DNA from: Rikenella microfusus
GTDB lineage: Bacteria > Bacteroidota > Bacteroidia > Bacteroidales > VadinHA17
DNA length: 36,924 nucleotides
NCBI GenBank assembly: GCA_020722575.1
Contig: DYKN01000028.1
Location: 1 to 36,924 of the forward strand
Direction of reading: 5' to 3'
The first letter of the stretch is position 1. The number at the start of each line of letters is the position of its first letter. The notes under the pieces are model-generated. The model had not been told where the DNA came from. It made no database searches and worked only from the letters and a program-made list of their open reading frames with translations. The translations under genes and the position numbers were made by a program. Of the stretch, positions 26,351 through 35,203 are shown one piece after another.

Positions 26351-27550
26351 ATGAATATTCACGAATATCAGGGCAAGGCTATTTTAAAATCATATGGGGT
26401 TGACATCCAGGAGGGATTTGTAGCAGAGAATTCAGAGCAGGCAAAGCTGATTGCACAGCAGTTAAAGGACAAATATGGTTCAGAGGTTTTTGTAATTAAA
26501 GCACAGGTTCATGCAGGAGGGAGAGGGAAAGCAGGAGGTGTTAAGATAGCAAAATCAATTGAGGAGGCAGGCGATATAGCCGGAAAGATGATTGGAACAA
26601 GACTTATAACTCCGCAAACCGGTGAAGAAGGGAAGATTATAAGAAAGGTTTTAGTTGCACAGGATGTATATTATAAAGGTCCTGCGGATCTTAGAGAATT
26701 TTATATAAGCTTTCTTCTCAACCGCGATACAGCAAAATATGAGCTTGTTTATTCATCTGCCGGAGGCACTGAGATCGAGGAAATTGCCGAACGATATCCT
26801 GAATTGATTTTCAGGGAAAAGATCGATCCTCTCATTGGCCTTCAGGATTTTCAGGCAAGGAATGTGGCTTTCAAGCTTGGACTTGAAGGTGTTGCATTCA
26901 ACAATATGCTGAAGTTTCTTAAATGTCTATATGATGCCTTTACAGGATGCGATGCTTTACTTTTCGAGATCAATCCGGTTTTGAAGACAAGCGATAACAG
27001 GATACTGGCAGTTGATGCGAAGGTTGTACTGGACGATAATGCTGTTTTCAGGCATCCTGATCTGGCTGAAATGCGGGATGCAGGCGAGGAAAATCCCTTT
27101 GAGGTTGAGGCAGGAACCAGAAATCTGAATTTCATAAAACTTAATGGTAATGTAGGGTGCATGATTAACGGCGCTGGCCTTGCAATGGCAACCATGGATC
27201 TTATAAAACTTTCGGGAGGTGAGCCTGCAAACTTCCTTGATGTAGGCGGGAGTGCCAGTGCCTCAACAGTTGAAGCAGGATTCAGGCTGATACTGAAAGA
27301 CCCTAATGTTAAGGCAATTCTCATAAATATTTTTGGTGGTATAGTCCGCTGCGACCGGGTAGCAAACGGCGTTGTGGAAGCTTATAAATCAATTGGCGAA
27401 ATAAAGGTCCCGATAGTTGTAAGGCTTCAAGGCACAAATGCTGAAGAGGCACGTACTATAATCAATAATTCAGGATTAAAAGTCTATTCAGCTGTCACTT
27501 TCAAGGAGGCGGCAGAAAAGATTAGAGAACTTTTGAAGATGCAGGGCTAA
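26351..27550 (+). CDS. sucC: Succinyl-CoA synthetase beta subunit (ADP-forming type)
   Basis: 399 residues. Forms the nucleotide- and part of the CoA-ligase site of succinyl-CoA synthetase in the TCA cycle. ATP-grasp domain at ~1-230 with MNIHEYQGKAILKSYGV, HAGGRGKAGGVK and FEINPV. The C-terminal ligase domain has LNGNVGCMINGAGLAMATMD, SGGEPANFLDVGG and NIFGGIVRCDRVANG. No sucD follows; it must lie elsewhere, as is common in Bacteroidota. The ~200-bp upstream gap has a -7-like TATTTTTA only. It is convergent with the CDGSH genes. Confidence 0.94.
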   Translation: MNIHEYQGKAILKSYGVDIQEGFVAENSEQAKLIAQQLKDKYGSEVFVIKAQVHAGGRGKAGGVKIAKSIEEAGDIAGKMIGTRLITPQTGEEGKIIRKVLVAQDVYYKGPADLREFYISFLLNRDTAKYELVYSSAGGTEIEEIAERYPELIFREKIDPLIGLQDFQARNVAFKLGLEGVAFNNMLKFLKCLYDAFTGCDALLFEINPVLKTSDNRILAVDAKVVLDDNAVFRHPDLAEMRDAGEENPFEVEAGTRNLNFIKLNGNVGCMINGAGLAMATMDLIKLSGGEPANFLDVGGSASASTVEAGFRLILKDPNVKAILINIFGGIVRCDRVANGVVEAYKSIGEIKVPIVVRLQGTNAEEARTIINNSGLKVYSAVTFKEAAEKIRELLKMQG

Positions 27551-27628
27551 TAGATAAATTGTCTCTAATAGATCATAAATCCAGATGTTGCAGATCTGAT
27601 AATGTATTAAATATAATAGTAATTCTTC

Positions 27629-27838
27629 TTATTTCTTATGTGAGCCATCGCAATATGGCTTATTTCTTGAACGCCCGCACCGGCAAAGATAAACCTCTTT
27701 CGGACTATCCATTATATCGCGTTTCAGATCCCTTAAAATAATATTTCCTCTTATTATGATGGGACCATTTTCGGTAACTTCAACTTCAGCCTGTGGCTTA
27801 AAATCCTTTTCTTTTTGTTCGTTATTATCAGTCATCAT
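27629..27838 (-). CDS. Small CDGSH iron-sulfur protein
   Basis: 69 residues from ATG 27838 (ATG 27835 possible). The frame is open further, but it overlaps the upstream gene deeply and gives no homology. The C-terminus has a complete CDGSH site C-R-C-x2-S-x3-P-Y-C-D-G-S-H with Cys52, Cys54, Cys63 and His67, which binds a [2Fe-2S] cluster with one His ligand. The preceding GPIIIRGNIILRD is typical of this family. Its start overlaps the end of the upstream iron-sulfur gene by 8-11 bases, so the two are coupled. The redox partner is unknown. Confidence 0.85.
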   Translation of the reverse strand: MMTDNNEQKEKDFKPQAEVEVTENGPIIIRGNIILRDLKRDIMDSPKEVYLCRCGRSRNKPYCDGSHKK

Positions 27839-28337
27839 TGAATTCAATTTTTCTGTGGTAACCATCGCAGAAAGGCATATTGTGACTTGAACCGCATCTG
27901 CATAATGAAACCACACTTTCGTTAACATTTTTTACCCTGTTCCCGTATTTTAAAGTAAAAGAGCCATTTATAACTACAGGCCCCGATGGCATTATCTTTA
28001 CCAGTACCGGTTCTGCTGTTGCCTGATTGTCATCAGTAACCAATTCGGGCCTTCTTAATTTCACATGATTTGTATGAGAAGGATCAATATTCTCATTCTT
28101 TTTTTCATCGTTCCATTTCCATGTCAGAGCTTCTGTCGGGCACATGTCAACAGTCCTGATTATTTCAGCCGTCGAAGCACCATACATATCCACCCACGGC
28201 CTGCGTCCGGGATCGAAAACTTCAATCAACTCCCTGTAACAGTAAGATGCATGAATGCATGCATCTGGCTTCCAGTAAACTGTTATCTCACCATTTGTGT
28301 ATTTCCTGCCTCTACTATATGTTTTGTTTTTTTCCAT
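27828..28337 (-). CDS. Divergent ferredoxin-like (Fer4_19) + CDGSH iron-sulfur protein
   Basis: 169 residues in two parts. Residues ~8-75 are a Fer4_19-type domain: CIHASYCYRELIEVF with Cys27 and Cys33, then DMCPTEAL with Cys66. Residues ~108-163 are a CDGSH-like domain: PSGPVVINGSF, then CRCGSSHNMPFCDGYH with Cys146, Cys148, Cys157 and His161. The usual small residue before His is Tyr160. The N-terminal segment is expected to hold a [4Fe-4S] and the second a [2Fe-2S] cluster, suggesting electron transfer or iron-sulfur/redox sensing. It is the first gene of a two-gene unit on the minus strand. Confidence 0.85.
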   Translation of the reverse strand: MEKNKTYSRGRKYTNGEITVYWKPDACIHASYCYRELIEVFDPGRRPWVDMYGASTAEIIRTVDMCPTEALTWKWNDEKKNENIDPSHTNHVKLRRPELVTDDNQATAEPVLVKIMPSGPVVINGSFTLKYGNRVKNVNESVVSLCRCGSSHNMPFCDGYHRKIEFNDD

Positions 28338-28571
28338 TTCTGTTACATAAAAATCAATATGATTTATTTTATGACATTGTGATTATTAAACAATGTTCTT
28401 GAAATTCAAAAATAAGAAACATCATCAATTAAATGATTGATTTATTAAAAAAAGCATTTTTTTCTGTCTTATTAAAATACTTGTTGGAAGAAAAAAAGCA
28501 CTAAACATGCATAAAAACACGATCATTTCTGTCGCAACAATTTATTATTTTGCAATATTTATTTTGCCGTA

Positions 28572-31043
28572 ATGAAGCAGGAATTCTTTGCTGATATCAT
28601 CCTTCCGCTGGCAGTAAAAGGTTATTATACTTACAGGGTGACGGAACAGCTGACGGGTAATATACTACCGGGCGTCAGGGCAATTGTTTCATTCGGCAAA
28701 AAAAAGCTCTATACTGGCATTGTAAGAAGGGTTTATTCTGAAAAGCCTTATTTTGCAGGTTTGAAAGATATCATTGATGTTATTGACGATAGCGCTGTTG
28801 TTGATGAGTTACAGTTAAATTTCTGGGAATGGATTGCAGAGTACTACATGTGTTATCCAGGAGAGGTGATGAAGGCGGCGTTACCACCGAACTTCCTTCC
28901 TGAAAGTGAGACTTTGCTTCAGGTAAATATTGATTCTGAGCCTGCGGAAGATATCGGGGATAGATATATTCAAATGATTAATCTGATTGAAAGGAAAAGA
29001 GAGGCAAAATTAAAAGACCTTATACCGGTTTTCGGAAACAGGGAAGCGATGCAGATGGTAAATTATCTGATAAGCAGAAATTTGCTTGTGGCTGGTGAAA
29101 AGATTCATCTGAGGGCAATCAGGAAAACGGAGAAGTATATTGTTTTGACCCATGATTACACGACCGATGAACTTGAAGCACTTCTCGATAGCTTGAAAAA
29201 AGCCCCGAAGCAGTATAATCTGTTGCATAGTTATATCAGGTTATCGGGCTATTCACCCGGCAGACCCATCATACCGGTACGTAAAGCTCTGCTTTTAAAG
29301 GAATCGGGTTCATCAATATCCTCCATGATGTCATTACAAAAGAAGGGAATTCTTGTTTCGGTTGATTCCGGCAATCAGGGTGAAACAACAGTAGATGAAC
29401 CATTAGCTTTACCCTTGCCACTTTCTGAAGCACAAATGCATGCCTTTATTTCCATAAAGGAGCAGATAGGGAAGAAGGGTGTTATTCTTTTGCATGGTGT
29501 TACATCGAGTGGAAAGACGGAAATATATATTCACCTCATAAAGGAATATCTTGACAAGGGCAGTCAGGTTCTTTATCTTCTTCCCGAAATAGCACTGACT
29601 GCTCAAATTGTTGAAAGGCTGAAGAAACATTTCGGTAAGAGTGTCGGAGTTTATCATTCACGTTTAAGTAATACTGACAAACTTAAACTCAGGGAAAAAA
29701 TCCGTGAAAATAATCCTGAAGAAAGATGCAATCTTATTCTGGGTGTAAGATCGGCGTTATTTCTGCCTTTCAGAGACCTTAAAATGATTATTATAGATGA
29801 GGAACACGATTCGTCATATAAGCAGCAGGATCCTGCACCAAGATATCATGCGAGAGATTCAGCTATCATGCTGGCCTCCATGTGGGGCGCTACTACAATT
29901 CTCGGATCGGCAACACCTTCAATCGAAAGTTATTACAACGCTTCAACCGGAAAATATGGTTATACCGAGCTGAAGGTTCGATTCGGGAAAGTCAATCTTC
30001 CGGAGATAGTTCTTGTAAATACACGGGATGCTTACCGCAAGAAACTGATGACCTCTCATTTTTCTCCTCAGCTTATTGAGGCTGTAGGACACGCCCTGAA
30101 AAATCATGAACAGGTTATGTTGTTTCGTAACCGGAGAGGATTTGCGCCATATCTTCAATGTAACCAATGCGGCTGGATACCTCAATGCAACCGTTGCTCG
30201 GTAAACCTTACTTACCACAGGGAATCAAACAGACTTGTCTGTCATTACTGCGGCCTGACAACGACTATTGTTACTAAATGTCCTCAATGCGGATCACTCG
30301 AAATTGAAACAAGAGGCTTCGGAACAGAAAAAATCGAGGATGAAATAAAGTTGCTGTTTCCCGATGCCAGAGTAGCCAGAATGGATTACGACACCACAAG
30401 AAAACAGGGTGCATTTAATTTAATTATTAAAGATTTTGAAGACCATAAAATTGATATTCTTGTCGGAACCCAGATGATTTCAAAAGGCCTCGATTTCGAA
30501 AACCTTTCAGTAGTAGGCATACTTAATGCCGACACTCTTCTTAATTTCCCTGACTTCAGGTCGTATGAAAGAGCCTTTCAGCTGATGTCACAGGTAAGCG
30601 GCAGAGCTGGACGGAGAAAGAAAGCCGGAAAAGTAATTGTTCAAACCTCCGAACCTGATCATAGAATACTGCGCCAGGTACTGAGAAATGATTATAAAAC
30701 TTTCTACCAGAACCAGATAGAGGAAAGAAAAATCTTTAATTATCCACCTTTCTGCCGACTTATTAAAATTACAATCAGACATAAAGATATAAACCTGCTT
30801 AAACAGATTTCCGAAGAATTTGCTTCAAAATTGCGTCAACATTTCGGAAACAGAATTCTCGGCCCCCAGGTGCCTGTTATCTCAAGAATTCAACTATGGC
30901 ATATTATGGAAATACTTGTCAAAATTGAAAAAGATAAGCCGGTGAACAAAGCAAAAGATATTATCCGGGAGGTTATTGAAGGAGTCTCTCTCATTAAAGG
31001 AGGTGCTCAGGCAAAAATTTCAGCTGATGTGGATCCTTATTAA
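28572..31043 (+). CDS. priA: Primosomal protein N' (replication restart helicase)
   Basis: 823 residues. Restarts stalled replication forks and loads the replicative helicase. The N-terminal fork-binding region covers ~1-270. Helicase core: Walker A GVTSSGKTEIY near 309-319, DEEHDSSYKQQDPAPRYHAR near 407-426, GSATPS. Eight zinc-binding Cys in four C-x2-C pairs (CNQC, CNRC, CHYC, CPQC) lie near 527-571. Helicase motifs V and VI follow: GTQMISKGLDFENLSVVG and QLMSQVSGRAGR. It is a single gene, with two -7-like TTATTTTG boxes (one mismatch) just upstream. Confidence 0.95.
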   Translation: MKQEFFADIILPLAVKGYYTYRVTEQLTGNILPGVRAIVSFGKKKLYTGIVRRVYSEKPYFAGLKDIIDVIDDSAVVDELQLNFWEWIAEYYMCYPGEVMKAALPPNFLPESETLLQVNIDSEPAEDIGDRYIQMINLIERKREAKLKDLIPVFGNREAMQMVNYLISRNLLVAGEKIHLRAIRKTEKYIVLTHDYTTDELEALLDSLKKAPKQYNLLHSYIRLSGYSPGRPIIPVRKALLLKESGSSISSMMSLQKKGILVSVDSGNQGETTVDEPLALPLPLSEAQMHAFISIKEQIGKKGVILLHGVTSSGKTEIYIHLIKEYLDKGSQVLYLLPEIALTAQIVERLKKHFGKSVGVYHSRLSNTDKLKLREKIRENNPEERCNLILGVRSALFLPFRDLKMIIIDEEHDSSYKQQDPAPRYHARDSAIMLASMWGATTILGSATPSIESYYNASTGKYGYTELKVRFGKVNLPEIVLVNTRDAYRKKLMTSHFSPQLIEAVGHALKNHEQVMLFRNRRGFAPYLQCNQCGWIPQCNRCSVNLTYHRESNRLVCHYCGLTTTIVTKCPQCGSLEIETRGFGTEKIEDEIKLLFPDARVARMDYDTTRKQGAFNLIIKDFEDHKIDILVGTQMISKGLDFENLSVVGILNADTLLNFPDFRSYERAFQLMSQVSGRAGRRKKAGKVIVQTSEPDHRILRQVLRNDYKTFYQNQIEERKIFNYPPFCRLIKITIRHKDINLLKQISEEFASKLRQHFGNRILGPQVPVISRIQLWHIMEILVKIEKDKPVNKAKDIIREVIEGVSLIKGGAQAKISADVDPY

Positions 31044-31262
31044 AATAACCCTGCCTCAATTAAGGAAAAATTTGTCAATTTAAATTTTTACATTTGAACA
31101 GTAATGTTTTGATTTAACTGATTAACAGAAAATTGATTTACAATAGAAGGCACGTATTTATATATAAAAAACAATATATCGGACTAATAATCTTAAAAAG
31201 ACTTTTTCAAACGTAAAAGATTATACCTTGATTTTTTTGATTTATAATATGATATCTTTACA

Positions 31263-31634
31263 ATGAAAATTGAAGTTTCAAACGGGGAAATTATTGACAA
31301 GCTGACAATTCTTATGATAAAGCTTGAGAGGATAAAAGATGAGAAGAAACTCGGGAATGTCAGAAAGGAATATGAGATAATGAAGGAAGCTGCCGAATCG
31401 GTTATCAGCCTCAACGATCCTCTAGTGAAAGAATTGTATCATGTCAACTTAGAGCTATGGGATATAGAGGATCATATCAGGGAACTTGAGAGAAGGAAAG
31501 ATTTTGGAGAAGATTTTATCAGAACAGCCAGATCAGTTTATTTTAAAAACGACAGAAGGGCTGAACTGAAACGCGAAATAAATATAAAAACTTCCTCAGG
31601 CCTCATTGAAGAAAAGTCATACAGTAAATACTGA
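31263..31634 (+). CDS. DUF6165 family protein
   Basis: 123 residues, cytosolic and highly charged, with likely helical heptads. The N-terminus MKIEVSNGEIIDKLTILMIK and the later LWDIEDHIRELERRKDFG are the family pattern. DUF6165 proteins have no firm function known to me; they are often near LPS or glycan genes. The stop TGA overlaps the ATG of the GT9 gene by one base (TGATG), so the two are translated together and this protein may act with, or regulate, the glycosyltransferase. A -7-like TATCTTTA (one mismatch) is at 31253-31260. Confidence 0.75.
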   Translation: MKIEVSNGEIIDKLTILMIKLERIKDEKKLGNVRKEYEIMKEAAESVISLNDPLVKELYHVNLELWDIEDHIRELERRKDFGEDFIRTARSVYFKNDRRAELKREINIKTSSGLIEEKSYSKY

Positions 31635-32659
31635 TGAGGATTCTTGTAATAAGACTTTCATCTATGGGCGATGTAGCCCTGACACTTCCGGTTCTTCGAG
31701 CCTTCAGAAATAGCTTTCCGGATACGGAATTGGTATTGCTGACAGGAAAGAATTTTGTATCTTTTTTTACCGGCATCAGGGGATTGAATATTTTCACTCC
31801 CAACCTAAGAGGAAGACACAGGGGTATAACAGGTATTTTTCGCTTATTCAGGGATCTGAAGGCTCTCTGGAAGTTTGATTGTGTTCTGGACCTTCATGGT
31901 GTGATTCGTACTTTCCTGCTTGATTTCCTCTTCGTAATGAGTGGAGCTGATGTTTCCCGTATTAACAAGGGTAGAAAAGAAAAGCGCAGGCTTATCAATG
32001 GAAAAGAAAAGAAACATTTGATACATACGGTTGAACGTTATGCCGATGTTTTCAGAAGAGCAGGCTTCGACATTGAACCAGACAGCGGAAAGCTACTTTA
32101 TGCCGGAGCAGAAGCAGGTCATAAGGCAGATGGAATAATCTCATCACATAATATTAACATAGGAATAGCTCCTTTCGCAAAACATGAATTAAAACAATGG
32201 CCCGTTGAGAATACCATTAAATTGATGAAAATGATATCGGTAATCCCGGGAGTGAGATTCTGGCTCTTTGGAGGACCTGATGAATGTGCGAGACTATCTG
32301 ATATTGAGAGAATAGTACCTTTTACTGTAAATTTATGCGGAAAACTTTCGCTTGACGAGGAAATTGCTGCAATGGAACGGCTGACTTTCATGGTGGCAAT
32401 GGACTCCTCCAATATGCATATGGCTTCTCTTGCAGGAACAAAGGTTGTTTCCATATGGGGGGCAACCGACCCTATGGCTGGCTTTGGAGCATGGGGACAA
32501 CCCGAAGAATTTTCCATGAGAATACCGGTTGACGAACTAACCTGCAGACCCTGTACAATCTATGGAAAAGGATCATGCCGGCGAGGCGATTTTACATGTA
32601 TGACATGGTTAACTCCCGAAATGGTCTTTGAAAAAATCAAAAACCTTAAACTGATTTAA
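31634..32659 (+). CDS. Glycosyltransferase family 9 (heptosyltransferase-like)
   Basis: 341 residues, GT-B fold. N-terminal MRILVIRLSSMGDVALTLPV is the ADP-heptose binding family start. The C-terminal half has GIAPFAKHELKQWPV, VAMDSSNMHMASLAGTKVVS and WGATDPMAGFGAWGQ, which match heptosyltransferases. It should transfer a heptose or related sugar to a lipid A core or glycan at the cytoplasmic face of the inner membrane. The acceptor and sugar are not known. It overlaps the DUF6165 gene by one base. Confidence 0.88.
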   Translation: MRILVIRLSSMGDVALTLPVLRAFRNSFPDTELVLLTGKNFVSFFTGIRGLNIFTPNLRGRHRGITGIFRLFRDLKALWKFDCVLDLHGVIRTFLLDFLFVMSGADVSRINKGRKEKRRLINGKEKKHLIHTVERYADVFRRAGFDIEPDSGKLLYAGAEAGHKADGIISSHNINIGIAPFAKHELKQWPVENTIKLMKMISVIPGVRFWLFGGPDECARLSDIERIVPFTVNLCGKLSLDEEIAAMERLTFMVAMDSSNMHMASLAGTKVVSIWGATDPMAGFGAWGQPEEFSMRIPVDELTCRPCTIYGKGSCRRGDFTCMTWLTPEMVFEKIKNLKLI

Positions 32660-32746
32660 AATTAATTCGTTGACTCGTTTAACCCTGCGAACACCTTTAC
32701 GCGAACTCTATGTCGTCTTTACATCCTAATTCTTTACCATTGCGAT

Positions 32747-32799
32747 ACTCAGGACACTCAAATTCACTTAGTGAACCTTAGTGTGATAAGTGTCTGAGT
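32747..32799. repeat. Nested hairpin, possible intergenic repeat remnant
   Basis: Outer arms ACTCAG(G)ACACT and AGTGTCTGAGT pair with one bulged G. Inside is TTCACT-T-AGTGAA. The right half, CTTAGTGAACCTTAGTGTG and GTGTCTGAGTGG, resembles the CTTAGTG/GTGTCTTTGTGG type of sequence seen between genes in many genomes. It lies between the GT9 and GH92 genes. Origin is inferred from memory. Confidence 0.45.
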
Positions 32800-32887
32800 G
32801 GTCAATATTTATTATCTTAACAACCGATGAAGTTTAAAAAAGGAAGATGCAGTTTAAATAATTGAAAAATCTTTAAATGTTAATTGT

Positions 32888-35197
32888 ATGAAGCAGAAAT
32901 TCAATTGTTTAAAATTTTTATTAATATTATTTTCAGTATATCTTTTACCTGGTTGCAACAGGGATAATGTTACCACCGGCAGTGATTTCAGTCCAGCCGA
33001 CTTTGTTAATCCGCTTATGGGTACTGATTCGGATTATCGTCTTTCACACGGTAATACTTATCCTGCAGTTGCCGTACCGTGGGGAATGAATTTTTGGACA
33101 CCTCAGACAGGACGAATGGGTAACGGATGGGCCTATACATACGACGCAACAAAAATCAACGGTATCAAACAGACTCACCAGCCAAGTCCATGGATAAATG
33201 ATTATGCAGCTTTTGCGCTTATGGCAGTTACTGGAAAAGAGATATTCAGGGAGGAAGACAGGGCATCGTGGTTCTCACATAAAGCCGAAGTTGCAAAGCC
33301 CTATTATTACAGCGTTTACCTGGCCGACTGGGACGTTACAGTTGAGGTTACTTCTCTGTCACGATCAGCAATTTTCAGGTTTACATTTCCCGAAAGCGAT
33401 TCATCTTATATCATTTTTGATGCCTTTAACAAAGGTTCTGCAGTAAAAATCATTCCGGAGGAAAGAAAAATAACAGGATACTGCAGGAATAATCACGGAG
33501 GTGTCCCGGAGAATTTCCATAACTATTTCGTGGCTGTTTTTGATAAAGATTTTGAATCATTTTCGACCTGGCATGGTGATACTCTCGAGATGGGCAAAAA
33601 CAGTCAGGAGGGAAACCACACAGGTGCAGTAATTCGTTTCAGTACAAATAGAGGGGATAAAATTCACGTAAGGGTTGCCTCATCATTCATCAGCCCTGAA
33701 CAGGCAATGCTTAATCTTGAAAGGGAAACGGATGATAAGGATTTTGATGAGGTTATGAAAGAAAGCAGGGAAATATGGAACAGGGAACTTGGAAAGATTA
33801 AGGTGGAAGGCGGTAGTGATGATCAGTTGAGGACGTTCTATTCATGCCTCTACAGGATGTTGCTTTTCCCACGCGATCTTCACGAAGTGAACAGCAAAGG
33901 GGAGAAGGTGCACTACAGTCCATACAACGGGCAGATATTGTCTGGTGAGATGTTCACCGACAATGGTTTCTGGGATACTTTCAGGGCTCAGTTTCCTTTT
34001 CTCACCCTCATGTATCCTGATCTTAACAGCAGGATCATGAACGGGCTGGTCAATACTTACCTTGAAAGCGGCTGGCTGCCCGAGTGGGCAAGCCCGGGTC
34101 ACCGCGACTGTATGATAGGCTCAAACTCGGCATCCATTATAGCCGATTCTTATTTGAAAGGTATCAGAGGCTATGACATTGAGAAATTGTATGAAGCGAT
34201 AATCAAAAACACCCAGGGCGTCGGACCCGTAAGTTCGGTGGGAAGACTGGGTGCTGAGTATTACAACAGGCTTGGGTATGTTCCATATGATGCTGGCATA
34301 AGAGAGAATGCGGCCCGCACACTTGAATATGCTTATGCCGACTGGTGCATCATGAAGCTGGCAGAGGCATTGAAGAAGCCTCAGGAAGAGATTGAACTTT
34401 TTCGTAATCGCGCAATGAACTACAGGAACGTATTTGATCCGGAACGTAAGCTTATGCATGGCCGCAACCTCGACGGATCTTTCCAGTCGCCTTTCAACCC
34501 GTTTAAATGGGGCGATGCCTTCACCGAGGGTAACAGCTGGCACTATACATGGAGCGTATTCCATGATATTGCCGGACTGATAGAATTGATGGGTGGCAGG
34601 GAAGCTTTCATTGCAAAACTCGATTCAGTCTTCGAAGTGCCGCCTCTATTTGATTATTCATACTATGGTCAGGTGATCCACGAAATAAGGGAGATGCAGA
34701 TAATGAACATGGGCAACTATGCGCATGGAAATCAACCAATCCAGCACATGATATACCTTTATAACTATGCTGGAGAGCCATGGAAAACCCAATACAGGGT
34801 TCGGCAGGTGATGGATAAGCTGTATAACTATACGCCCGACGGCTATTGTGGTGATGAGGATAACGGACAGACGTCAGCATGGTACGTATTCTCAGCCCTT
34901 GGATTTTATCCTGTTACTCCCGGCACGGGTGAATATGTGTTCGGATCTCCCCTGTTCAAAAAGGCAACCTTGATCCTGGAAAATGGAAGGAAGATGATTA
35001 TCGAGGCTTCAGGAAATTGCAGGGACAATGTTTATGTTAAGGATATAAATTTGAACGGCCGGAGGCTCAAGAGAAATTTTATCAGACATGATGAACTTCT
35101 GGAAGGGGGGAAACTGGTTTTCATGATGTCGAAGAGTCCTGACAAAAAGAGAGGCACAAAGGAAGAAAGCTTCCCGTATTCAATGAGCAAGGAATGA
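32888..35197 (+). CDS. GH92 alpha-1,2-mannosidase lipoprotein
   Basis: 769 residues. Lipoprotein signal with Cys23 in LLPGC; likely at the cell surface or periplasm. The N-terminal domain starts DFVNPLMGTDSDYRLSHGNTYPAVAVPWGMN, a typical GH92 opening (window spans two motifs). The catalytic domain has FTDNGFWDTFRAQFPFLTLM, the general-acid region TEGNSWHYTW, HGNQPIQHMIYLYNYAG, and the acidic base region GDEDNGQTSAWYVFSALGFY. GH92 enzymes are calcium-dependent exo-mannosidases acting on N-glycans and related mannans. No SusC/SusD pair is adjacent, so it is not a typical PUL. It is convergent with the membrane-protein gene, six bases apart. Confidence 0.93.
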   Translation: MKQKFNCLKFLLILFSVYLLPGCNRDNVTTGSDFSPADFVNPLMGTDSDYRLSHGNTYPAVAVPWGMNFWTPQTGRMGNGWAYTYDATKINGIKQTHQPSPWINDYAAFALMAVTGKEIFREEDRASWFSHKAEVAKPYYYSVYLADWDVTVEVTSLSRSAIFRFTFPESDSSYIIFDAFNKGSAVKIIPEERKITGYCRNNHGGVPENFHNYFVAVFDKDFESFSTWHGDTLEMGKNSQEGNHTGAVIRFSTNRGDKIHVRVASSFISPEQAMLNLERETDDKDFDEVMKESREIWNRELGKIKVEGGSDDQLRTFYSCLYRMLLFPRDLHEVNSKGEKVHYSPYNGQILSGEMFTDNGFWDTFRAQFPFLTLMYPDLNSRIMNGLVNTYLESGWLPEWASPGHRDCMIGSNSASIIADSYLKGIRGYDIEKLYEAIIKNTQGVGPVSSVGRLGAEYYNRLGYVPYDAGIRENAARTLEYAYADWCIMKLAEALKKPQEEIELFRNRAMNYRNVFDPERKLMHGRNLDGSFQSPFNPFKWGDAFTEGNSWHYTWSVFHDIAGLIELMGGREAFIAKLDSVFEVPPLFDYSYYGQVIHEIREMQIMNMGNYAHGNQPIQHMIYLYNYAGEPWKTQYRVRQVMDKLYNYTPDGYCGDEDNGQTSAWYVFSALGFYPVTPGTGEYVFGSPLFKKATLILENGRKMIIEASGNCRDNVYVKDINLNGRRLKRNFIRHDELLEGGKLVFMMSKSPDKKRGTKEESFPYSMSKE

Positions 35198-35203
35198 TAA
35201 ATC

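Noticed and set aside
27559..27741. Short + frame after sucC
   Set aside because: Overlaps the CDGSH gene on the other strand and shows no recognisable protein features; sucD is not there.
27839..27928. Longer form of the small CDGSH protein
   Set aside because: It would overlap the upstream gene by about 100 bases with no family similarity; ATG 27838 gives a normal coupled overlap.
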